Below, one piece after another: positions 34,239 to 45,350 of a DNA stretch of 64,000 nt; position 1 is the stretch's first letter, and each line of letters begins with the position of its first letter. Where the stretch lies: NCBI GenBank assembly GCA_907164885.2, contig OU015499.1, positions 165,218,097-165,282,096 of the forward strand, in the 5' to 3' direction. Below the pieces are notes generated by a model. It worked only from the letters and a program-made list of their open reading frames with translations, searched no databases and was not told the origin of the DNA. Both the position numbers and the translations under genes were made by a program. The DNA is from Dolomedes plantarius. Its lineage: Eukaryota; Arthropoda; Arachnida; Araneae; Dolomedidae.

Positions 34239-35474
34239 TTGAAGAAAAAGGAAATGTCGTGCATTTCCTGTGTAAAAGGACCTTGCAATGAAAGCTACTC
34301 ATGCGAGCAAATCCCTACTAAAGCCGAAGATGAATTCACCCCATGTGACTCATGTAAAATTAATCTAAATATAGAAAGTTTCAGTGCACAGATTCCACCT
34401 CGCACCGAAAAAATTTTCGAATGCAATATCTGTGATGGAAAATTTTCACAATCGGCCGCGTTCAATACGCATCATTCGTACCACATTGCTGATAATAGGC
34501 TCTGTCCCCGCACAACAGAGAACCTTTTCAAATGCACTGTATGCGAGAAAAGATTTGATAGACAGGGTGACTTAAAAAAACATCTCCGCATCCACACAGG
34601 AGAGAAACCTTTCCCCTGCACTATATGTGAGAAGAGATTTTCTGAACATGGTACATTAAAAACGCATCTCCGCACCCACACAGGAGAGAAACCTTTCGCC
34701 TGCACTGAATGCCAGAAAAAATTTACTGAACAGCGTCGCTTAAAAACACATCTCCGCACCCACACCGGAGAGAAACCTTTTGCCTGTACTGTATGTCAGA
34801 AAAAATTTTCTCGGCAGGATTCTATTAAAACACATCTTCGCACTCATACAGGAGAGAAACCTTTTGCCTGTACTGTATGTCAGAAAAAATTTTCCTTACA
34901 GGGTACTTTAAAAAATCATCTCCGTACCCACACAGGAGAGAAACCTTTTGCCTGCACTGTATGCGAGAAAAGATTTTCTGCACAGGGTACTTTAAACACA
35001 CATCTCCGCAGCCACACAGGTGAGAAACCTTTCGCCTGCACTGTATGTTACAGAAGATTTTCTGAACAGGGTAGTTTAAGAAGGCATTGCCGCATCCACA
35101 CAGGAGAGAAACCTTTCACCTGCACTGTCTGTGAGACAACGTTTTCTCTAGCGAGTGCATTAAAAATGCATCTCCGCATCCACACAGGAGAGAAACCTTT
35201 CGCCTGCTCTGTATGTAAGAAAAAATTTTCTCAACAGGGTAGTTTACAATCACATTTCCGTACTCACAAAGTAGAGAAAGCTTTCGCTTGCTCTCTATGC
35301 AAGAAAATATTTTCTTTCCCAGGTAGTTTAAAAAGACATCTCCGTACCCACACTGGAGAGAAACCTTTTGCTTGCACTGTATGTGAAAAAAAGTTTTCAT
35401 TTCAGAGTACTTTAAAAAGACATTTACGCACCCACACAGGAGAGAAACCCTTCGACTGCACTGTATGTGAGTAA
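34239..35474 (+). CDS. C2H2 zinc-finger protein, 12 complete fingers, stopped inside a 13th
   Basis: 411 residues. After a Cys-containing leader of about 65 residues come twelve C2H2 fingers. The first (FECNICDGKFSQSAAFNTHH) is separated by a longer spacer; the next eleven have the C-x2-C-x12-H-x3-H plan and mostly the TGEKPF linker; one linker is KVEKAF. Such arrays bind DNA in the nucleus as sequence-specific regulators; the target here is unknown. The frame stops in finger 13 at a TAA (35472-35474) where all sister fingers have AAA, a one-base nonsense change. Three more fingers follow in frame. Start: first in-frame ATG (34239); ATG 34254 is an alternative. No transposon domain. It could be a functional shortened gene or a young pseudogene. 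Confidence 0.85.
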   Translation: MKKKEMSCISCVKGPCNESYSCEQIPTKAEDEFTPCDSCKINLNIESFSAQIPPRTEKIFECNICDGKFSQSAAFNTHHSYHIADNRLCPRTTENLFKCTVCEKRFDRQGDLKKHLRIHTGEKPFPCTICEKRFSEHGTLKTHLRTHTGEKPFACTECQKKFTEQRRLKTHLRTHTGEKPFACTVCQKKFSRQDSIKTHLRTHTGEKPFACTVCQKKFSLQGTLKNHLRTHTGEKPFACTVCEKRFSAQGTLNTHLRSHTGEKPFACTVCYRRFSEQGSLRRHCRIHTGEKPFTCTVCETTFSLASALKMHLRIHTGEKPFACSVCKKKFSQQGSLQSHFRTHKVEKAFACSLCKKIFSFPGSLKRHLRTHTGEKPFACTVCEKKFSFQSTLKRHLRTHTGEKPFDCTVCE

Positions 35475-36010
35475 ACATTTTCTGAACAGGGTTGTTTAAA
35501 AAAACATCTCCGCGTCCACACGGGAGAGAAACCTTTCGAATGTACTGTATGTGAGAAAGCATTTTCTGATCAGTGTAAATTAACAGCACATCTCCGCATC
35601 CACACGAGAGGAAAACCTTTCGCATGCACTGTATGTGAGAAAACATTTTCTAATCAGGGTCATTTAAAAAGACATCTCCGCACCCACACAGGTATGTGAC
35701 ACTCAGGTACGTTTCGCTTGCATTATATGTGAGAAAAGTTTTTCTTAGCTGGGAATTTGAATATACATCTCGTATTCCTCAGATTAAAGTCTTTTGGTCC
35801 GCACGATATGTGAAAAAAGGTGTTCTGAACTCAATCATTTTAAAAAACATAGTCTTACCTACAGAGAGAAATCTTTCATCCTCTGTGTGAGGGAAAAGAT
35901 TTTCCTTGCAGTGTGCTTTAGAAACGCATCTCCATACTCATACAGATGAGAAACCTTTCGATTGCACTATATGTGAGAAATTATTTTCCGGAGATTTGGT
36001 AATTTAAAAT
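35475..36010 (+). pseudogene. Downstream zinc fingers beyond the stop codon, progressively decayed
   Basis: In the same frame after the TAA: TFSEQGCLKKHLRVH, FECTVCEKAFSDQCKLTAH and FACTVCEKTFSNQGHLKRH, then HTGM and TGA at 35697. Beyond that, finger pieces continue in shifted frames (FACIICEKSFS, then ICEKRCSELNHFKKH) to about 36005. At least three fingers were intact coding sequence before the nonsense change; the rest is older decay. Confidence 0.85.
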
Positions 36011-36329
36011 GAAAAACCCTTTCTTGAGAACAGATGAAAAAGGCATCTCCCGACCCATTCCGAGATGTAATCAACTGTGTACTATCGTATGAAATGGGAG
36101 TTTTTCGCGCAAAGAAATATTTTTTTCCACCGTCGTGAAAAAGGATTTCGAACTCAGGTTTGAGGGTCTTTATTTAGAGGAGATATCGCACATAATTAAG
36201 TTTTCGAATTAATTCAGTTTTATGACATTAATTTTTTTTTCATTTATCGATGTGATATCGGTCATCACCTACGATCTCTGAGGATACTTAACCCACCAAG
36301 GTGATAAAAGTAAAATAAACTTGTCATTG

Positions 36330-36600
36330 TACCTGCTTATACTCCAGGAAAGGTGTCATAAAATGTCACTTTTGCAATACTTCTGGTTTTTGTTTTTGCC
36401 TAATATTTAATTATAATTTTCAAGATTTAGCTGTTTTTGTACGTCTGCTGTGTTCTGTAAATGAGGAAATAAATATGAATTATGATTTATAAATAAATGT
36501 TTTATGGCTTCATGTCCAGACTGGATTAATTTTCGCTTTTGTCTCTCTTTTAATTATTTTAAATTAATTTAGTTTTTATTATATTATTAGAAGTTTTTTG
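36330..36600 (+). repeat. Zinc-finger 3' flank/UTR, duplicated at 48400-48660
   Basis: Contains GGAAATAAATATGAATTATG and further AATAAA signals near 36467-36500, so it may be the 3' UTR of the zinc-finger gene. The stretch from ACCTGCTTATACTCCAGG to TTTTCGCTTTTGTCTCT is repeated at 48407-48625 with about 85% similarity by eye. Confidence 0.65.
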
Positions 36601-36659
36601 CAATGTTCAGATAAAGTAATATTTAATACATAGAGCATCGAATTATACCTTTATATTAT

Positions 36660-37306
36660 TTTATATTAGATATCGTCTCAAATTTTTATGTATGAAGTAT
36701 ATAATTTTAATTTTGAACTCAGCTCTTGAAAAATGCTTAAAATTTATAAATTACACCAAGTCTTGTCTATCGATTAATGGACTCTTTGCTGAGTCTTGCA
36801 ATATATTTGGACGGGACCTGGTTTGAGGAACATCTGCTCGCACTCTGAGTTTTACGGGAAATCAGAGAGGAAACCTTTGGAAGTGAAGTTTCACATTACA
36901 AGGCGAGACTGATTGGTATTTAAAGCAAGTTTTTAAGAATTTGTTTGTTAGCAATTTGCTGGGCAGCTAACATATGTGATAAATTTTGTGCCTTACTCAA
37001 ATTAAATTTAATCTTGTACGCAAAAACACGAATGTATCTAAAATTCATAAGAATGTGGAGGCACCAGGTAGAAAATTTATTTTGAAAAAACCACGTGATC
37101 TAAAAGGAAATGCCTCTGCAGAAATTTCTAAACTTAAGAATATCATTTCGAAGTCACACACGTTTTAGTATAAAGCTTGTGTGTTTGTGAAAGATTTAAA
37201 TGAATGTTTTTGAAACAACCCAATCAAACAAGAGGTTGATATTCGGTATAAAAAAGAAATTGAGGAAATGGTACATTTAGAGGAACTGTAACAGGATTCA
37301 TTAATA
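36660..37306 (+). repeat. About 640-bp repeat unit, copy 1
   Basis: Starts ATTAGATATCGTCTCAAA and ends GGATTCATTAATA. Copy 2 follows in tandem (39076-41122), split by a Tc1 element. Copy 3 is at 48750-49260. A short open frame (KNVEAPGRKFIL...) is shared in part by all copies but is broken in copies 2 and 3, so it is probably not coding. Confidence 0.75.
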
Positions 37307-37452
37307 CAGAAGGTCGTTCGCACTTTATGGAAACGTTTTTGTACTTTATTTTTGACGTTTGCGTTTTGAGATTAAAACTTGGAAACTTCAGAATAATCGT
37401 CTAGTACTGTTTTGTTTTGACTAGAATGTAAAATAAAAGATTTATTTTCAAA

Positions 37453-38980
37453 ATGGATCCTAAAATTGATAGATGGCTCGAAGGTTACGTAACTGTGTTT
37501 TCCGAGGAGAATTATTCGTATCATCAAATTATAAAGCGGAGTAAAAATCACGGTTATGGCATTTAAAAAAAATGTATTTATAATATATTAAATTTGAAAT
37601 AAAAAACGTATAACTGAAAGTAAAAATGAAAACATGACCGCTAAACCTCATCCTAAGATTGTTTGAACTCCGGTAAATATCAAGAAAGTGTAGTCTCGGA
37701 TCCTAAAAGAAAATTCGCCGACTCAAATATCCATTGCATCGAAACTAGGAATGTCTTATTGCACTGTAAGTAAAAGCATTCATAAAGATTTGAAGTTAAA
37801 AAAGATGTTTAAACCTAAAGTTTATAAGGTTTACTTAAGATTCGATTCACAATAATCGAACTTTTATGTGAACAAAGTTGAAGAAGCCGTTTAAGATATG
37901 CTAATTTCAGCATACGCGATTGGTATAAATACCAAGCAGGTAGATTAAAGAGACGAAGTGTTGAGGGAGGAGCTAGGTTTATGCTAACCTACGCGAGTTC
38001 GTGTTAGGCCCAAAGTTTACGTAGCAGCATAGCTGGTTGACTTTCAAGTATTGTGAGTATCGCAAACTGTATTATCTTGCAAAGTATCTATAGGGGAATA
38101 ATACCCTTTGCAGGAATGTTATATATACTCGCACTAGTAGTACGATGTAGTTATGTTGAAAAGCAAATTTATGTGCAAAGTTATAATAAACATTTTTATT
38201 AATTTTGAACTGTGTTTGAATCTAATTCATTAGAGTGCCACTTCAAATTATATACACTCAAGGTAGGGTAGAAGTACCCCTGATAATTCTCTATAAGTTC
38301 ATCAGCTTTTGCCAAAGCATATTGCTGTAAGAAAAACATACTGCAGAAAATTATACGAAAAACACCTAGCTGCTGAAAAATGGAAATTTGTGGTACCACT
38401 CGATGAGGCATGGGTGTATTTAAGTGGCTGTAATAAAAAAAGATCAATTTTCTGTTGCTCAACTGACGGAAATGACCGAACGAAATTGCTTCGTCAGTGT
38501 ACAGAAAAGTTCCCGATGGGATTCGTGATAGTTGCAGGATTTTGTTACAACGGAAAAATTAAATAAGTCTCAAGCAAAGCCAAAATTAATTCACTCTACT
38601 GTCAGAAGAATATTTTAGAACCCATTTTTGAAGAAAAGATGCCAGCCTTATATGGAAAAGACATTGATAAAGTTGATCTTCATGTGGACAAAGCCTCTAG
38701 TCACACGTCTAAATCAACCGCCGCTTATTAAGCAAAGAAAGAATCTGAAACAGGAATAAAGTGTATCCCATTTAATGAAATACCTGTATAATCACCTGAC
38801 GCTTCCTCAATGGACTTTTGCGCTTTATCTTTATTAAAACGAGCCTTAGGAAAACCGCATCCAAGAACACTGAACGGACTTTGAAAAACGGTCCAAGAGG
38901 AATGGGGTAAAAGGGACATGACAGTACTAAGAAAAAGTTTACTTTCATGGAAAATTCGAGCTAGAGCTACTGTCAAGAAC
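37453..38980 (+). pseudogene. DD41D (rosa-like) transposase, inactivated
   Basis: N-terminus MDPKIDRWLEGY and SEENYSYHQIIKRSKNHGY (HTH), then QISIASKLGMSYCTVSKSIH (second HTH) and KVYKV. After the insert: CRKLYEKHLAAEKWKFV and first catalytic block VPLDEAWVYL; second block HVDKASSHTSKST; third SPDASSMDF. The second and third Asp are 41 residues apart, the spacing of the rosa-type DD41D group. Stops occur after GYGI, within AAY*AKK and PV*SPD, plus the insertion. Confidence 0.8.
37836..38312 (+). mobile_element. LTR-like insertion inside the DD41D element
   Basis: The transposase reading is broken between KVYKVYL and PKHIAVRK. The inserted 480 bp has a TATA-like GGTATAAATACC (37919-37930) and AATAAACATTTTT near 38185, i.e. 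a promoter and a poly(A) signal as in an LTR. Exact ends and a target duplication could not be fixed; the family is unknown. Confidence 0.45.
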
Positions 38981-39579
38981 CATGGCTATCATACAGAAGC
39001 AAATCGTCGCGAAAAATACGACATTTATACATAAAACTTAACTATCAAAATCGTTAAAGTGCAAACGACCTTCTGTATTAGATATCGTCTCAAATTTTTA
39101 GAATGAAATATATAATTTACATTTTGAACTCAGCTCTTGAAAAATGCTTAAAATTTATAATTAACACCAAGTCTCGTCGATCGTATAATGGACTCTTTAC
39201 TGAGTCTTGCAATATATTTGGACATGACCTGTGATCATCTGCTCTCACTCTGAGTGGTACTGGGTAATCAGAGAGGAAACCTTTGGAAGTAACACTTCAT
39301 ATTTTAAGGCGAAGTCTGATTGGTATTTAAAGCAAGTTTTTATGAATTTGTTTAGCAATCTTTCGGGACAGCTAACATATGTGATAAATTTTGCGTCTTA
39401 CTCAAATGAAATTTAATCTTGTACGCAAAAACACGAGTGAATCTAAAATTCATAAGAATGTGGAGGCACCAGTTAGAAAATTTATTTTGCAGAAACCACG
39501 CGGTCAAGCGGAAAATGTCTTGATAAATTTCTAAACTTTAAGAATCTCATTTCGAAGTTACACACGTTTGAGGATAATA

Positions 39580-40988
39580 CACTGCTGGCCACCCAAATTG
39601 CAACACCAAGAAAGACAAGAGATATCACAACAAAATTTATTTTGTAGATAACATGTTGACCAAGTATCAAATGATTAAATTTATAGACTTCTGTGAAGTG
39701 TGGTTCCTGCCAAACTCAGTAGCCAGAGTAGCCGCCATTGTTGGAGATCACCGCTGCCACACGGCTCGGCATTGATTCAAAGAGACTTTGGTTGAGCTCT
39801 TGGGGTACAGCAGACCAAGCAGCTTCCACACGTTGCCAAAGTTGATCTGCTGTGGCAGCTGGGGATGGAATCTGGGTCAATCGTAGAGCAACCATGGACC
39901 ACATGTTTTCTATCGGCGAAAGATCCGGAGAGCGAGGCGGCCAGGGAAGCAATTCAATCTGGCGATTGACGAAGAACCGTTGGACAATGCGTGCCACGTG
40001 TGGTCGCGCATTATCCTGTTGAAATATGGCTGTGGGCAAGCCCTGAAGGTAAGGAAGGACAACTGGCTCCAACACCTCGGAGATGTAGCGCTGGCTGTTT
40101 AAAGTACTGGCAATGCGTACTAGAGGTGTGCGAGAGTGATATCCAATACCGCCCCATACCATAATACCCGGTGCAGGACCAGTGTGGCGGTGCATAACGC
40201 AGCTGTTCAGCATCCTCTCTTCACGGTGTCTCCAGACTCGAATGCGACCATCGTGGTGTTGCAGACAGAAGCGTGACTCGTCAGTAAAGACAATTTCATT
40301 CCATTCTGCCGTCCACATCCTTCTGTCATCGCACCATTGGCGGCGGAGACGTCTGTGGTTCTGCGTCAAGGGTAGACAAAGCAATGGACGTCTTGCGGAC
40401 AGACCACTCTGCTGTAAACGGCGTCGAATGGTACGCGCAGACACTGGATGGTGAGTTACAGACTGCATGTGCTGTGCTATGTTTCGTGATGTGACTGAGC
40501 GATCCGTCACTGCCATGCGCACAATTTGCCTGTCATCACGTGAAGTGGTGCGCTGAGGTGGATGCGATCGAACACGCCGGTCCGTCGTACCCTCCTGCAT
40601 CCAACGATCACATATCCGCATTACAGTTGTTTGGTTTCGTCCAACACGACTACCGATTTCCCTGAAAGATAATCCACAATCTCGGTAGGCCACTATCCTT
40701 CCTCTGTCGAACTCGGATACTTGATCAAAAGGTGATCGCTGTTTTCGACGAGGCATAATTGATCGTTTTTTTGAAAAAACCACAAGAAAAACACAATTGC
40801 CGAACTTGAAATCGTCGAAATATCCAAGCCCTAAATAGCGCTTTGAAGTGGCGCCACAGGCGCGCGTGATGTGCGTCTGCGCTGAAATTTTAATCATTTG
40901 CATATCTCACCTCCGCTAATGCATGTTGTAAATTTCATGTTATTTGCATGTTTCCTTCAGGGTGTTGCATTTACAGTGGTCAGCAGTG
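39580..40988 (-). mobile_element. Tc1-like transposon, copy 1, apparently intact
   Basis: 1409 bp with TIRs starting CACTGCTGRCCAC and sharing GCAACACC about 20 bp in, flanked by TA (39578-39579 and 40989-40990). It carries an uninterrupted transposase frame. A second copy in the opposite orientation is at 42799-44196. Confidence 0.92.
39716..40756 (-). CDS. Tc1-family transposase, DD34E, full length
   Basis: 346 residues. Start chosen at MPRRKQRSPFDQ (40756); the open frame extends 49 codons further to 40903 but that part lies in the TIR-proximal leader. Order: paired-type HTH (VSEFDRGRIVAYRDCGLSFREIGSRVGRNQ; second HTH around VSARTIRRRLQQSGL), then the catalytic core with FTDESRF, FQQDNARPH and SPIENMW. 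Exactly 34 residues separate the second Asp and the Glu. WGGI and the PWPPRSPDLSPIEN block are standard for Tc1. It cuts and pastes DNA at TA targets. No stop or frameshift is seen and all catalytic residues are present, so it may be recently active or transcribed by chance. Confidence 0.93.
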   Translation of the reverse strand: MPRRKQRSPFDQVSEFDRGRIVAYRDCGLSFREIGSRVGRNQTTVMRICDRWMQEGTTDRRVRSHPPQRTTSRDDRQIVRMAVTDRSVTSRNIAQHMQSVTHHPVSARTIRRRLQQSGLSARRPLLCLPLTQNHRRLRRQWCDDRRMWTAEWNEIVFTDESRFCLQHHDGRIRVWRHREERMLNSCVMHRHTGPAPGIMVWGGIGYHSRTPLVRIASTLNSQRYISEVLEPVVLPYLQGLPTAIFQQDNARPHVARIVQRFFVNRQIELLPWPPRSPDLSPIENMWSMVALRLTQIPSPAATADQLWQRVEAAWSAVPQELNQSLFESMPSRVAAVISNNGGYSGY

Positions 40989-41129
40989 TACTTGTGTGTT
41001 TGTATAAAAGATTTAAATGAATGTTGTTGAAACAACCCATGCAAACAAGAGGTGGATATTCCGTATAAGAAAGAAATTGATGAAATGGTATATTTGGGTG
41101 ACCTGGAACAGGATTCATTAATAGAACTT

Positions 41130-41620
41130 GAATCTCGCAATTTGTGAGGTTTTTTTTCCCCAGCCAAGGATTAAAAAACTTTATTGAGGTAGGATTTCGC
41201 TCTTTGATATTCCCTCCCACCGCATGGTTTCGATGTCGAGGCACTGCCAGGTTGGAGGGGGGTCGATCCCTGTTACGCCGTGCAGACTGCAGACAATGCG
41301 GCGATCGTCTCTTGTGAAGTGTGGAAAAAATATGCGTGACGAGAAAAAGAAAATGAGCATCGCCGGAAAATTGAAATGAAAAGTAAATGTGCGGACTCAG
41401 TTGACTGTTTCGCAGGTTGTAAACGAAATCGAGAGTTCGATCTCCTTTTCTTAGAGACGGTCATAAATACTCGTAGTAGAAAAATTTCGAAACTTAAAAC
41501 AAAACTAGTTTATACCCGTCAAAACATGACGGCTAGATAGTAAACAAATGTACTAATACACAAATTATACTCAACACATCATTGCCAAATGTTGAAAATC
41601 ATAATAATGCGCAGAAACAA
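41130..41620. other. Intergenic sequence
   Basis: No supported gene; short frames on the minus strand lack domains. Confidence 0.45.
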
Positions 41621-42112
41621 ATTAATGCGTTTAAGCGGCCTTGTGCTTAGTGAGTATCTAAAGCTAGATTTAAAAATCTCACTGAGCATGCGCAGAAAGC
41701 AATTTTTTTAATTTTAAATTATCACTAATTAAACAGCGCGAAATAAACAATTTCCATGAGGTTTAATTTTATATTTCCCAAACATAATTATCATAAAAAT
41801 AAAAATGGCAGAGAGAGATCTAGAGAGACTCCTCGGAATAAACGTGTTTAATCATTAAAACATGTCACTGAGCATGTGCAGAAACAGTGAGTTTCTAAAG
41901 ACAGATTTAAACATGCCACTGAGCATGCGCTGAAATCAATTTTTAATTGCAAATTGTCACTAATTAATAGAAATTGCGGTTAAAAAAATAAAATTTGACA
42001 AATCTACAGATTACAATCTTTCGTTTAAGACCAAAATGAAGTAAATTGATGCAGTAGTTTTCTCTCACGGACTGCCCAAAAAGTCGGCTTAGCAACTTAA
42101 ATATATAGATGA
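41620..42112. repeat. Two copies of the GCATGCGC-containing dispersed repeat
   Basis: 41805-42112 matches 14260-14555 along its length; 41620-41760 matches the middle part again, so a partial tandem duplication is present. Confidence 0.65.
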
Positions 42113-42798
42113 ACTTACTGCGGTTACAATGTGCCCAAGTGTTTCCCCCCCCCCCCACAGATCCAGACAAAATACCTTCAGCCGTGGCATGCAAGTGGGG
42201 TTGTCGATTATTCCCATGGGAGCGAATGGGATGACAACGAACATGTTTCCTTTCGGTGCCGCGATTAGCCTACTATTTCAACGTTAATCTGAAGTGTTGG
42301 TTAAGCGAATCAAAGATTGAAAATCTGATCAACTTAGCAAATAACATCAACCTCTGTTTCCAGGAGTCTTAGAGGGATTTACTTAGAGCGCAATGTAATG
42401 CATTTAAAATGAAAGTTGACGAAAGTTCCTTTGCTAAACAGCGTCGTAAGGCCAATGAACGGAAATGTAGATGGCTTTCAAGACAAAATCGGGAATCGCT
42501 AAACCGAATACTTGCAGCAGACGGTTAACACACAGAATTTAATATTTCATAATTAATACGTGTAAAGTGATGCTATTATGTGGAGTTCAGATTTTATTTA
42601 AATTTTTAAAAATTACATCTTATGTATCATAATAGTGCTGATATTGCATAATTTTAAATAATTAAAAATGTGTATAATTTAAATCAAAGAAAGTAGAGAA
42701 GATATTAAGTATACAAATAATATTGACTTTTCAGATGTAAATTGATAACTATTAAAACTAACACGTCATTTTTGACGGGCTAACCACTAGTCTATATA

Positions 42799-44196
42799 CA
42801 CTGCTGGCCACTGTAAATGCAACACCCTGAAGGAAACATGCAAATAACATGAAATTTACAACATGCATTAGTGGAGGTGAGATATGCAAATGATTAGAAT
42901 TTCAGCGCAGACGCACATCACGCGCGCCTGTGGCGCCACTTCAAAGCGCTATTTAAGGCTTGGAGATTTCGACGATTTTAAGTTCAGCAATTGTGTTTTT
43001 CTTGTGGCTTTTTCAAAAAAAAAACGATCAATTATGCCTCGTCGAAAACAGCGATCATCTTTTGATCAAGTATCCGAGTTCGACAGAGGAAGGATAGTGG
43101 CCTACCGAGATTGTGGATTATCTTTCAGGGAAATCGGTAGTCGTGTTGGACGAAACCAAATAACTGTAATGCGGATATGTGATCGTTGGATGAAGGAGGG
43201 TACGATGGACCGGCGTGTTCGATCGCATCCACCTCAGCGCACCACTTCACGTGATGACAGGCAAATTGTGCGCATGGCAGTGACGCATCGCTCAGTCACA
43301 TCACGAACCATAGCACAGCACATGCAGTCTGTAACGCATCATCCAGTGTCTGCGCGTACCATTCGACGCCGTTTACAGCAGAGTGGTATGTCCGCAAGAC
43401 GTCCATTGATTTGTCTACCATTGACGCAGAACCACAGACGTCTCCGCCGCCTATGGTGCGATGACAAAAGGATGTGGACGGCAGAATGGAATGAAATTGT
43501 CTTTACTGACGAGTCACGCTTCTGTCTGCAACACCACGATGGTCGCATTCGAGTCTGGAGACACCATGAAGAGAGGATGCTGAACAGCTGCGTTATGCAC
43601 CGCCACACTGGTCCTGCACCGGGTATTATCGTATGGGGCGGTATTGGGTATCACTCTCGCACACCTCTAGTACGCATTGCCGGTACTTTAAACTGTCAGC
43701 GCTACATCTCCAGTTGTCCTTCCTTACCTTCAGGGCTTGCCCATAGCCATATTTCAACAGTATAATGCGCGACCACACGTGGCACGCATTGTCCAACGGT
43801 TCTTCGTCAATCTCCAGATTGAATTGCTTCCCTGGCCGCCTCGCTCTCCGGATCTTTCGCCGATAGAAAACACGCGGTCCATGGTTGCTCTACGATTGAC
43901 CCAGATTCCATCCCCAGCTGCCACAGCAGATCAACTTTGGCAACGTGTGGAAGCTGCTTGGTCTGCTGTACCCCAAGAACTCATCCAAAGTCTCTTTGAA
44001 TCAATGCCGAGGCGTGTGGCAGCGGTGATCTCCAACAATGGCGGCTACTCTGGCTACTGATTTTGGCAGGAACCACACTTCACAGAAGTCTATAAATTTA
44101 ATCATTTGATACTTGGTCAACATGTTATCTACAAAATAAATTTTGTTGTGATATCTCTTGTCTTTCTTGGTGTTGCAATTTGGGTGGCCAGCAGTG
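42799..44196 (+). mobile_element. Tc1-like transposon, copy 2, dead
   Basis: Same family as 39580-40988 in opposite orientation; the TIR CACTGCTGGCCAC is at both ends. TA precedes it (42797-42798); at the right end two extra bases (TG) stand before TA. It carries a broken transposase. Confidence 0.9.
43034..44060 (+). pseudogene. Tc1-family transposase, inactivated copy
   Basis: Begins MPRRKQRSSFDQ at 43034 and follows the intact copy closely. A 14-bp deletion after TACATCTCC (near 43713) shifts the frame so that the reading ends at 43765; the true frame continues from about 43737 to 44060. In that part the second catalytic residue is changed (QQYN for QQDN), and ENMW is ENTR. It is doubly inactive. 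Confidence 0.92.
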
Positions 44197-44731
44197 TGTA
44201 TAAAAAAGAATGTTTGTTTGTTCGTATTTTATGCGCTGCCGTACCGTTCATCCGATTGCGATGAAACTTGGTCAACTTATTGCTTGAACTTGCGCGAAGG
44301 TTATAGACTATTTTCATCCCGCTACGACGTTCCATTCCCGAATTATGTTAGAACAAGTTTGCGCGGTATCAACGGATATTTTTGTTCAAAGCCATTGTAA
44401 CATTTCATTGTTGCCAATTAAATTATAACATTTCCGTAAAAATAAATAGACATGAATGAAAAACGTCATTTAATCATATTTTGGCGCATGCAAGAATGAA
44501 TTTGATATATTATTTTCATATACCTGGCAACGCTGGAATATTTCTTTTTAAAAATGAAAATATAAGGATGTAAAGTCATTCAATTTCAATGAATGTGTTA
44601 TCTATCCATTTCATGAATTGAAACTATCCCAAGCTACCTGTTCAAACTCAAATTTACTGAAGGACACGTTCACTTAGCTAGAAACACGTGCGTTTAGCCT
44701 TGACGCAATGATTTATATAACTGAAGTGACA

Positions 44732-44885
44732 TTGAAACATAGCAAATGATTTAGTTTTGCGAAAGAATTACTATCATGAAATACGTGTATATTATAATTA
44801 AGAAATTCTGAAAGTGGCGTTGAAACGTAGCAGAAGATTTAGTTTTGAGAAAGAATTCCGAGCATGAAATACGTGTATATACTTT
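44732..44885. repeat. Tandem duplication, 88-bp period
   Basis: TTGAAAC...ATTTAGTTTTG...CATGAAATACGTGTATAT occurs at 44732 and again at 44820, inside the Helitron. Confidence 0.75.
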
Positions 44886-45020
44886 TTCTATAATAATTAT
44901 CAGATTTGCTGTGTTTTAATATTGAATGTGATCTCAATCCATTCAAACATAATTGATTCTTTTTCTATAATGATAAATCCATTCAAACGTTATTGACTAG
45001 TTGTAAATTTATGCTTTAAA

Positions 45021-45350
45021 ATGCCCAAAAAGAGGAGAGCAACTTTTAATCCTGCAGAAGTAAGGGGAAAATGTCAAAGATTGTTGAGAAATGAGCAATG
45101 TGATGAAAAAAAAAGCAGAAGAGCGCGAAGCCAACAGAATTCGAAATGCAGTTAGACGCACACAAGAATCTGAAGGAAAAACATTCCCAAGAGCTCGAAG
45201 GTAACAGAATTCGAATTGTAGTGATCCGAAGCAGTGAGACTGATGAAGAAACTTTTAACGCGTCGAACATACGATTGTCTTCGAGCTTCAAAATCGAATG
45301 GAGAGGAAACCGATGAACAACGACAGCACCGACAACAAATGCTATTTGCT
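45021..45350 (+). pseudogene. Arg/Glu-rich Helitron-associated ORF relic
   Basis: ATGCCCAAAAAGAGG at 45021 opens a frame reading KKRRATFNPAEVRGKCQRLL, then repeats of the type EANRIRN-AVRRTQESEG (the motif NRIR recurs), and ends in stops. Repeated Arg/Glu units of this kind occur ahead of the Rep domain in Helitron proteins. No Rep or helicase follows. A related short piece is MKVDESSFAKQRRKANERKC at 42410-42520, just outside the element. Confidence 0.5.

Larger units (their letters stand above)
37307..39075 (+). mobile_element. DD41D-type Tc1/mariner element, degenerate
   Basis: TIRs of 21 bp with one mismatch (CAGAAGGTCGTTYGCACTTTA-type) at 37307-37327 and 39055-39075, flanked by TA on both sides. 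It lies at the junction of repeat unit copies 1 and 2. The transposase is broken and an LTR-like segment is inserted at about 37836-38312. Confidence 0.85.
39076..41122 (+). repeat. About 640-bp repeat unit, copy 2, split by Tc1
   Basis: 39076-39579 and 40989-41122 together match 36660-37306 from ATTAGATATCG to GGATTCATTAATA. The Tc1 insertion at 39580-40988 with its TA duplication accounts for the interruption. Confidence 0.8.

Noticed and set aside
34472..35646. Minus-strand frames opposite the zinc-finger gene
   Set aside because: Repetitive antisense shadow of the C2H2 array.
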